DNA of 64,000 nucleotides from an uncultured Psychroserpens sp. (GTDB lineage: Bacteria; Bacteroidota; Bacteroidia; Flavobacteriales; Flavobacteriaceae): assembly GCF_947492715.1 (NCBI RefSeq), contig NZ_CANLNS010000003.1:333363-397362 (forward strand), in the 5' to 3' direction. Both the position numbers and the translations under genes were made by a program. Positions within the stretch are counted from its first letter, which is position 1. The number at the start of each line of letters is the position of its first letter. The notes under the pieces are model-generated. The model was not told the origin of the DNA. It did not search any database and saw nothing but the letters and a program-made list of their open reading frames with translations. Positions 56,499 through 64,000 of the stretch are shown here, piece by piece.

Positions 56499-59400
56499 AT
56501 GAAATTAAAGTTAACATGGTTAATGACGCTATTTATGGCGTTTGTGATGCAACTCTCTTTCGCGCAAGAGAAAACGGTCACAGGAACAGTTACATCGGCT
56601 GTAGACGGATTTCCGTTGCCTGGTGTAAGTGTAATAGTAAAAGGAACTGCACGTGGAGTTCAAACAGATTTTGATGGTAATTATTCTATCAAAGCGAGTG
56701 CAAATGAAACTTTAGTTTTTACGTATGTAGGAACTAAAACTGTTGAAGAAGTTGTTGGAAGTAGATCTTCTATCAATGTTTCAATGCAGGAAGATGCAGC
56801 TGTTTTGGACGAAGTAGTAGTTACAGGGTATAGAACCCAAAGTAAAGCGACGTCAAGTGTTTCTCAAGTAAGAGTAACAGCTGAAACTATTGAAAACAGA
56901 CCGAATGCGAGTTTTGTTCAAACATTATCTGGTCAAGCTCCAGGTTTGAATATTACAACTAGTTCTGGTCAGCCAGGTGGTAATTCATTAGTTCAACTTC
57001 GTGGTGTTGCATCTATTAATGGTAACACTGAACCATTATTTATTATAGATGGTGCTCCTGTTGATGAAGACAACTTTAGATCTCTTAACCCACAGGATAT
57101 TGCGTCTATCGACATCTTAAAGGATGCTGGTGCAACTGCAATTTATGGTAACAGAGGTGCAAATGGTGTTATCATCATTAAAACACGTCAAGGTAATTTT
57201 GGAGAAGGACTTAAAGTAAACTACAATGGATATGTAGCTTACAGTACACTTCAGGATAATGATTACAATATCATGGATGCTCAAGATTTACTTCGTTATG
57301 AAAGATTGAGAGGAAATGGTGCTGGTGCTGGTAACAGTACAGGTGTATTTAACCCTGGTGCTGGTTCACCTTTAACAGATGCTCAAATTGAAGCGGCTCC
57401 TAATTTCGACTGGACAGATTTCTTTTTCCGTACAGGTGTAACACAGAGTCATACTTTATCATTAACAAGTGGTAGTGATAATGCATCTCAATTTACTTCT
57501 TTTGGTTTTCAAGATACTGAAGGGGTATTACAGGATTCAGATTTAAAACGTTTCAACTTAAGAACAAACGTTACTGGAAAATCTAGTAATGACAAATTTA
57601 GATATGGCGCTAACTTGAGTATTAACTACTCTAAGTCAAATGAGCCAAATAGTATTGGTAGTGGAGCGATTAACAGAAACTATGTACTAGGTGCATACCA
57701 ATCTGTTCCTTACATCTCTACTGCAGATTACTCTAATGGTGCAGATTTATTATCACCATTATCATTTACAAACACACCTTTATTCTTATATGATAGATTA
57801 TTAACTTATACTCGTTTCGAGGAAGAGGTTAAGGCTATTGGTAGTGTTAATTTTAGTTATGATATTACAGACTGGTTAACTGCTGGGGTTGTATTATCTG
57901 GTGATTATCAAAGTGAGTTCTTAACTCGTGCTGAAGGACCAGAATCGTTTAACGCGATTTTATTCGGTGGAGCTGAAAACCCAACTTCTGGTTTCCAAGA
58001 TCAACAATCAACAAGACAGTTTGCTTACAACCAAGTAACATCTTTAAACTTTAACAAAACCTTTGCTGATAAGCATACGGTTGACGTTGGATTATATACT
58101 GAGTACTTTAAGGCTCACTTCAGAACTTTCGGATATAGACAAAATGGTTTAGATCCTAAAACGTTCTTCCCTGGAGATGGTAGTGGATTTATTACTCCTG
58201 CAAATGGTTTATTCGGAGATTTTGCTAATGCAAACATCTTAAACGCAGGTTTATTCTCTTACTTCGCTTCTTTAGATTATGATTACGATACAAAGTATGG
58301 TTTCTCTGCGACTGTTCGTCGTGATGCATCTTACCGTTTTGCTGGTTCTAATAGATGGGCAACTTTCTATTCTGTTTCTGGTCGTTGGAATATTTCTAAC
58401 GAATCATTTATGGATGATTCAGCAATTGACAACTTAAAGTTAAGAGCATCTTACGGTACAGCGGGTAACCAAGATATCGTTGGATTAGGATACTTTGGAG
58501 GTCCAGATTTAACTGAAGATTTCTTCGGAACAGGTCCTGGATACGGAAATGCTAACTCAATTGGTTTAGCTCAGTTAGGTAACCGTTCATTAGAATGGGA
58601 AACTGTTACACAAACAAACATCGGTATTGATTTCGGTGTATGGAACAGTAGATTACGTGGTGCTGTAGATGTATATGAAAAAGAAACTTCGGATCTTTTC
58701 CAAAGTACACCTTTATCAGCTACAACTGGTGTAACTCAACAAAATGCAAATACAGGTTTATTATATAACAGAGGTATTGACTTTACTGTTGACTATGATG
58801 TATTTAAACCAAAAACTGAAGGTGGTTTCGGAATGTCTGTTGGAATCGTAGGTAACTACAATCAAACAGAATTACAAGATATTCCAAATACTGAAGGTGA
58901 AATAATCGGTTTAGGTCGTAATGGAGGTATCTTATTTGAAATCTTTTCTTTACGATATGCAGGTGTTAACCCAGCAAATGGTAACTTACTTTACTTAACT
59001 GCTAATGGTGATGTTACTGAAAGTCCTGATGCTGATACTGACCGTGTATGGTTAGATAAAAACTTAACTCCTGAGTGGAATGGTAGTTTCAAAGTTAATT
59101 TTGATTACAAAAACTTCTTCTTACAAACTCAGTTTAACTATGTTCTTGGTGTAGATCGTTTTGACAATGATTACGCTGGATTTATTAACGCAGATAACGT
59201 TGGACAGTTTAACTTCTCTAGAGATATCTTAAGAGAGTGGACTCAGCCAGGTGATATCACTGATATTCCTTCTCCAACTGCAACAAACAGAAACTCTTTT
59301 GGATCTGACCGTTTCTTAAGAAGCGCTGACTACTTAAGATTACGTTTTGCAAGTTTTGGATACAATGTTCCTGCTAAATTTTTAGAGAACACAGGTATCT

Positions 59401-59540
59401 CTAATGCAAGAGTATATGTAAACGGAGAAAACTTAATCACATGGTCTGAATGGAGAGGTTTTGATGCTGAATCTAACGGTGGACAAAGATCATATCCAAC
59501 TCCAAGAACAATCTCTGTAGGATTTGAATTAGGATTTTAA
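56499..59540 (+). CDS. SusC/RagA family TonB-linked outer membrane protein
   Basis: CarboxypepD_reg-like N-terminus (VTGTVTSAVDGFPLPGVSVIVKGTARGVQTDFDGNYSI), plug LDEVVVTGYRTQSKATSS, IDGAPVDEDNFRSLNPQDIASIDILKDAGATAIYGNRGANGVIIIKT. Confidence 0.98.
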   Translation: MKLKLTWLMTLFMAFVMQLSFAQEKTVTGTVTSAVDGFPLPGVSVIVKGTARGVQTDFDGNYSIKASANETLVFTYVGTKTVEEVVGSRSSINVSMQEDAAVLDEVVVTGYRTQSKATSSVSQVRVTAETIENRPNASFVQTLSGQAPGLNITTSSGQPGGNSLVQLRGVASINGNTEPLFIIDGAPVDEDNFRSLNPQDIASIDILKDAGATAIYGNRGANGVIIIKTRQGNFGEGLKVNYNGYVAYSTLQDNDYNIMDAQDLLRYERLRGNGAGAGNSTGVFNPGAGSPLTDAQIEAAPNFDWTDFFFRTGVTQSHTLSLTSGSDNASQFTSFGFQDTEGVLQDSDLKRFNLRTNVTGKSSNDKFRYGANLSINYSKSNEPNSIGSGAINRNYVLGAYQSVPYISTADYSNGADLLSPLSFTNTPLFLYDRLLTYTRFEEEVKAIGSVNFSYDITDWLTAGVVLSGDYQSEFLTRAEGPESFNAILFGGAENPTSGFQDQQSTRQFAYNQVTSLNFNKTFADKHTVDVGLYTEYFKAHFRTFGYRQNGLDPKTFFPGDGSGFITPANGLFGDFANANILNAGLFSYFASLDYDYDTKYGFSATVRRDASYRFAGSNRWATFYSVSGRWNISNESFMDDSAIDNLKLRASYGTAGNQDIVGLGYFGGPDLTEDFFGTGPGYGNANSIGLAQLGNRSLEWETVTQTNIGIDFGVWNSRLRGAVDVYEKETSDLFQSTPLSATTGVTQQNANTGLLYNRGIDFTVDYDVFKPKTEGGFGMSVGIVGNYNQTELQDIPNTEGEIIGLGRNGGILFEIFSLRYAGVNPANGNLLYLTANGDVTESPDADTDRVWLDKNLTPEWNGSFKVNFDYKNFFLQTQFNYVLGVDRFDNDYAGFINADNVGQFNFSRDILREWTQPGDITDIPSPTATNRNSFGSDRFLRSADYLRLRFASFGYNVPAKFLENTGISNARVYVNGENLITWSEWRGFDAESNGGQRSYPTPRTISVGFELGF

Positions 59541-59552
59541 AAAAAAACACAC

Positions 59553-61046
59553 ATGAAAAAATTTAGTAAAATATTATTTGTCGGACTCTTAACTATAGTT
59601 ATGGGTTGTAACGACGCAATTGATATCAGACAACCAGGTAGACTTGATGCACAAAATGCATTCCGTTCGGTTGATGATTTACAGCAAGGTTTACTTTCTG
59701 TATATAACCAGTGGGATTTAACTCCTGAGATCGCTTTCGCTTCTAACTTTACTGATGAGTTATCTGTCGGATTTGATAGTGGTGGACAAGGTTTTGCATT
59801 ATATGACTTTGTATTAAACGCAGGAAGTGTTGCGGCTTCAAATTTTTGGGTACGTAACTATAGAGTAAATAACAGAGCAACGCTTCTTATTGAAGCTGCT
59901 GCTAATATTACTCCTGAAGCTGATGAACAAGATCAGTACAATAACATTTTAGCTCAAGTATATGCAATTAGAGCATATGCTAACTTAGAGTTATTAACTT
60001 ACTTTAGTCCAGACCCTACAGATGACACAACTTTAGCTGCTCCTGTGGTTGATTTTGTAGCACCTTTAGATTACCAGCCATTAAGAAATACAACTGGTGA
60101 GATGTGGGATTATGTTAATGCTGATTTAAATACGGCATTAAGTTTAAGTAATGTACAGTCTAATGCAACATTTATTTCTACTGATGCTATTAACGCAATG
60201 AGAGCGAGAGCAGCATTAACTAGAAAAGATTATGGTACTGCTCAAACATTATCTAGTCAATTATTATCTGCTTACCCATTGGCTAATCAAGCGCAATACC
60301 AAGCAATGTTCTTAGATAATGATAATACTGAGATTATTTTCAAATTAGAAAGAGTTGTAAACGGTCCTTATGATGGACAAGGAACTACTGGTTCTGTTAC
60401 AGCTGGAGGATGGGCTGGTGCTCGTTTTGCATTCGTTGATGCAACTTTAGCAGGTTCTCCTTATTTTGAAATGGACAGAGGTTTATTTAATTTAATTGAT
60501 ACTGACGATGTGAGATTTGATGTGAATATCGCTCCTACATCTGTAATCAATCCAGATTATGCTACAGATCCAGATCCAGTAAATACTGATATCTTAGTGA
60601 TTCAAAAGTACCCAGGTTCTGAAGGTAGACCATTAATGAATGATTTAAAAGTATTTAGATCTTCTGAAATGTTATTAATCCTTGCTGAATCTAGAGTTGC
60701 AATTAGTAACGATTTAACTGGTGCGGCTACATTGATTAAGCAAATTAGAGATGCAAGATTAGGTTCTGCTCAACCATTACCATCTTATGCTTCTGCTCAA
60801 GAAGCTTACGCGGCTATCTTAGATGAAAGAAGAGTAGAGCTTTGTTTTGAAGGATTCCGTTACAAAGATTTAAAGCGTATTGGAGTTGCTGCTAACAGAG
60901 GAATTGATAGAGATCAGACTGATTGTACGACACAAAGTGGTGCTTGTACATTAGCTGCTTCTGATTTTAGATTTACTTTACCTATTCCAATTATCGAGAT
61001 TAACGCTAATGCTGGAATTGGATCGCAACAAAATCCTGGTTACTAA
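59553..61046 (+). CDS. RagB/SusD family nutrient uptake outer membrane lipoprotein
   Basis: Lipobox VMGCND; immediately downstream of SusC; EMLLILAESRVAISNDLTGAATLIKQIRDAR...ILDERRVELCFEGFRYKDLKRIG. Confidence 0.95.
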   Translation: MKKFSKILFVGLLTIVMGCNDAIDIRQPGRLDAQNAFRSVDDLQQGLLSVYNQWDLTPEIAFASNFTDELSVGFDSGGQGFALYDFVLNAGSVAASNFWVRNYRVNNRATLLIEAAANITPEADEQDQYNNILAQVYAIRAYANLELLTYFSPDPTDDTTLAAPVVDFVAPLDYQPLRNTTGEMWDYVNADLNTALSLSNVQSNATFISTDAINAMRARAALTRKDYGTAQTLSSQLLSAYPLANQAQYQAMFLDNDNTEIIFKLERVVNGPYDGQGTTGSVTAGGWAGARFAFVDATLAGSPYFEMDRGLFNLIDTDDVRFDVNIAPTSVINPDYATDPDPVNTDILVIQKYPGSEGRPLMNDLKVFRSSEMLLILAESRVAISNDLTGAATLIKQIRDARLGSAQPLPSYASAQEAYAAILDERRVELCFEGFRYKDLKRIGVAANRGIDRDQTDCTTQSGACTLAASDFRFTLPIPIIEINANAGIGSQQNPGY

Positions 61047-61064
61047 TCAAAAATTCTTATAATT

Positions 61065-61832
61065 ATGAAAAATAATATATTAAAATTAACCCTTGCTTTA
61101 TTAGTTGCGTTTTCGTACACTAGTTGTGAGGAAGACCTTATAATCTATGATGCAGATGGAGGTCAAACAGGACTGTCTTTTGCAAGAGCTTCTCAAACTG
61201 TTGAGTTCTGTGCTGGAAGTGGTACTGTAACTGTTGAGTCTACGACTAGGTCTAGCTCAGATAGAACGATTTCTATCAATGTAAATTCTGAGTTAACAAC
61301 AGCTATGGCGGCAGAATATACTGTTGCAAACTCTGTAACAATTCCTGCAGGTGAGTTTGTTGGAACGACTGTTGTAGATGTTAACTTTGCGGCTATCCCA
61401 GAGGGATCGTCTAGAGTGTTAGCCTTAGATGTAGTTGCTGCAGATGGAAGTGTTATTAATACTAGAGGAACAACTCAATTGTCATTCTCGAGTGCATGTA
61501 CATTAAACGAGGTTAAATTTGACTTTATCTTCGATAACTATCCTGAAGAAACTGCTTGGCAATTATTTGATGCTGATTCTGGTGACTTTATCGATGGAGA
61601 TACTGGATTTGGAAACTATGATGATTTAGAGACATTCTCTGTAACATTATGTATTCCTGATGGAAACTATGATTTCGTAGTTTTCGATCAGTTCCAAGAT
61701 GGTATCTGCTGTGCATATGGTAACGGGTCTATCAATGGTAACCTTATAGCTTGTGATGGAAACACTGCGCTATTTGATCAAATTGATGCTTTCGGAGCTA
61801 ATATTGTTAGATCTTTCTCAGTAGGAAACTAA
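61065..61832 (+). CDS. SusCD-associated lipoprotein (Ig/Calx-like plus DGICCxYGxG domain)
   Basis: Lipobox YTSCEE; C-terminal DNYPEETAWQLFDADSGDFID...LCIPDGNYDFVVFDQFQDGICCAYGNGSI. Confidence 0.7.
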   Translation: MKNNILKLTLALLVAFSYTSCEEDLIIYDADGGQTGLSFARASQTVEFCAGSGTVTVESTTRSSSDRTISINVNSELTTAMAAEYTVANSVTIPAGEFVGTTVVDVNFAAIPEGSSRVLALDVVAADGSVINTRGTTQLSFSSACTLNEVKFDFIFDNYPEETAWQLFDADSGDFIDGDTGFGNYDDLETFSVTLCIPDGNYDFVVFDQFQDGICCAYGNGSINGNLIACDGNTALFDQIDAFGANIVRSFSVGN

Positions 61833-61853
61833 TCATATATTACATATAGATAT

Positions 61854-61880
61854 AAAAAGCGACCAAATTGGTCGCTTTTT
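61854..61880 (+). terminator. Intrinsic terminator of the susCD operon
   Basis: AAAAAGCGACCAA-a-TTGGTCGCTTTTT near-perfect palindrome followed by T-rich tract. Confidence 0.88.
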
Positions 61881-61929
61881 TATTTTTTTTATGATTTCCT
61901 TATTCTAGAATTATTAATTTGCGCCTTAA

Positions 61930-63924
61930 TTGAATTTTAATAATATGCTTAGATCATATATTGTTTATGTCTTTATCTTCTTTTCTATAAGCACATTTTA
62001 TGCCCAAACTTTGGAGCCTAATAAGAATGTAAAAGCTAACAAAAAAATCTTGCAACCAAATACTTTAAATGATAGTGTAAGAACCAGAGGTAAAACCAAT
62101 AAGGTAAATAGTAGTGTTGCTAAAATTGAGCAGTATAAAATGTATGACCTTGATGGTAATATTGAATTAGTTGATACATCATTAACCATACAAAAGGAAT
62201 ATAAATTTAATTACTTACGAAAAGACAATTTTGGATTGATAGCATTTGCTAATCTAGGACAAACGTATAATCAGCTTTCAAGGGATTTTAAAGGGCATAG
62301 ATTACTTCCAGAGTTTGGGGCTCGGGCAAGGCACTTTAATTATATGGAAGTTGAAGACATTAGATATTATGAAGTACCGACACCTCTAACCGAATTATTT
62401 TTTAAAACTGCGTTTAAACAGGGGCAACTCCTTGATGCTTTTTTTACGGTGAATACATCAAGAGAGTTTAACTTTTCAGTTGCATATAAAGGTCTTAGAT
62501 CTCTTGGAAACTACCAACACACCCTTACTAGCACTGGTAATTTAAGATTTACCACGAATTTTAAAACTAAAAATGGTAAATATGCTGCAAAGGCTCACAT
62601 CACGACTCAAGATTTGATGAATGAAGAAAACGGAGGATTAAGAACTGAGGATTTACCTAATTTCGAATCTGGTAATCCAGATTTCATCGATAGGGCAGTT
62701 TTCGACCCTAATTTTGAAAATGCCGAAAATATTTTAGTTGGAAAGAGATTCTATTTGAATCATCAGTATAATCTGATAAGAGCTAAAGATTCTTTAGGTA
62801 GCACATTAGCGATAAAGAATATAATAAATTTTGAAGATAAATATTTTCAATATGACCAAACAACTAGTAGTGTCAACTTTTTTGGCGACTCCTTTAATCA
62901 GAGTAATATCAAAGATAGAGCAACATTAGAGAACTTTCACACTGAGTTGGCAGTAAATTATATTCAACCTGTTCTTGGTAATATTGATTTTGGTATTGGC
63001 TATAACGATATTAATTATGGCTACGATAAGGTGACTATTCTGAATAATGAACAAATTCCCAATAGAATAAAGGATCAAATTGTTAATCTAAACGGAAGCT
63101 ATTCTAATCAGTTCGGTAATGTCCTATTGAACTTTGACTTTGGTTTTAATGTGATTGGCGACTTTGAGGGCAGTTATTTTTTAGGTCAATTACAATATAA
63201 TTTGAATAAAGACATAAAGATTGAAGGAGCGGTTGGAAGAAATTCTAATGCTCCAAATTATAATCTTTTACTTAATCAAAGCGATTATATCAATTATAAT
63301 TGGAATAATATTAACACCTTTAGTAATCAAATAAATAACAATATTTCAGTTAAAGTTGTTTCTGATAAGTTTTTCAATGTTTCTGCACAGTTTACGACAA
63401 TTGATAATTTATCTTTCTTTTCGACAGAAGGAGAATCTAATGTAATTAAACCTAAACAATTAGACCAATCCATTAATTTATATAAAATTAGACTTGATAA
63501 AGAATTTAGATATGGCAAATTTGCATTAGACAACTCTATATTATATCAAAATGTGAAAGATGACAGTAAGTCGCTTAACTTGCCAGAACTTGTTGTTAGA
63601 AATAGTTTATATTATTCAAATCACTTTTTTAAGAAAAATGCATTATTTCTTCAGACAGGAATAACCTTTAATTATTTTACGGATTACTACATGGATGGTT
63701 ATGACCCTCTATTGGCAGAATTTTATACTCAAACCCAAAGTAAGATCGGTGGATTTCCAAGACTAGATTTCTTTCTTAATGCTAAAATAAGGCAAACTAG
63801 GTTCTTTTTTAAGTTAGAACATTTCAATGCTTCCTTTACAGGTTACGACTATTTTTCTGCACCAAACAATCCTTATCGTGATTTTAATGTTCGATTTGGA
63901 CTAGTTTGGGATTTCTTTTTATAA
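61930..63924 (+). CDS. Putative porin (large outer-membrane beta-barrel)
   Basis: Signal peptide (FYAQ), 664 aa with alternating strands, C-terminal FNVRFGLVWDFFL barrel end. Confidence 0.75.
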   Translation: MNFNNMLRSYIVYVFIFFSISTFYAQTLEPNKNVKANKKILQPNTLNDSVRTRGKTNKVNSSVAKIEQYKMYDLDGNIELVDTSLTIQKEYKFNYLRKDNFGLIAFANLGQTYNQLSRDFKGHRLLPEFGARARHFNYMEVEDIRYYEVPTPLTELFFKTAFKQGQLLDAFFTVNTSREFNFSVAYKGLRSLGNYQHTLTSTGNLRFTTNFKTKNGKYAAKAHITTQDLMNEENGGLRTEDLPNFESGNPDFIDRAVFDPNFENAENILVGKRFYLNHQYNLIRAKDSLGSTLAIKNIINFEDKYFQYDQTTSSVNFFGDSFNQSNIKDRATLENFHTELAVNYIQPVLGNIDFGIGYNDINYGYDKVTILNNEQIPNRIKDQIVNLNGSYSNQFGNVLLNFDFGFNVIGDFEGSYFLGQLQYNLNKDIKIEGAVGRNSNAPNYNLLLNQSDYINYNWNNINTFSNQINNNISVKVVSDKFFNVSAQFTTIDNLSFFSTEGESNVIKPKQLDQSINLYKIRLDKEFRYGKFALDNSILYQNVKDDSKSLNLPELVVRNSLYYSNHFFKKNALFLQTGITFNYFTDYYMDGYDPLLAEFYTQTQSKIGGFPRLDFFLNAKIRQTRFFFKLEHFNASFTGYDYFSAPNNPYRDFNVRFGLVWDFFL

Positions 63925-64000
63925 AAAAAAGAGGTTTGTAAAGCGTTCATTATAAGGGGTTGTGGGGTTTGAAAAAAAATAGTTTAAAAAAAGCTTGAAA

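Noticed and set aside
56492-56674. 60-aa plus ORF overlapping the start of susC
   Set aside because: Out of frame with the clear SusC signal peptide and carboxypeptidase-like domain.
1-64000. CRISPR arrays, tRNA/rRNA genes, intact transposases, prophage
   Set aside because: None recognised on reading; the tail-fiber-like protein at 29043 is of the common Bacteroidota secreted type and has no phage genes around it.

Overview
The window is a chromosomal segment of a Bacteroidota/Flavobacteriaceae-type genome: low GC, TAnnTTTG/TTG promoters, a T9SS sorting tail, and a SusC/SusD pair. Main blocks: (1) about 1-8136, a compact minus-strand operon. It encodes an exosortase (XrtK-like, Cys/Arg/His triad visible) and its probable dedicated VIT-domain target protein, truncated by the left edge. 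It also encodes DUF1361, DUF2809 and SanA/DUF218 membrane proteins, a Coq4-like protein, a DUF4153/DUF4173-type protein, an MpaB/DUF2236 oxygenase-like protein and a winged-helix regulator. Three near-identical ACTTTGAAnTTCAAAGT palindromes lie just upstream of start codons. (2) About 9.2-13.9 kb, housekeeping genes (kdsA, typA). (3) About 13.9-34.4 kb, a surface polysaccharide locus with glycosyltransferases, two tandem Wzx-like flippases, FdtA/FdtB-type deoxy-aminosugar enzymes, methyltransferases, a sulfatase-like membrane protein, a T9SS metalloprotease and a parallel beta-helix protein. (4) About 34.4-56.3 kb, mixed cell-envelope and housekeeping genes (FtsE-like, giant TPR protein plus outer-membrane barrel, amidohydrolase, NamZ-like DUF1343, PLP cysteine synthase family, OmpA, RNase HII). 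(5) About 56.5-63.9 kb, SusC/SusD, an accessory lipoprotein and a putative porin. The most interesting items are the exosortase operon with its repeated operator and an intergenic multi-stem (cloverleaf-like) element at 48638-48760. I recognised no CRISPR array, tRNA, rRNA or intact IS element. All family names come from recognising sequence motifs by eye; no search was run.
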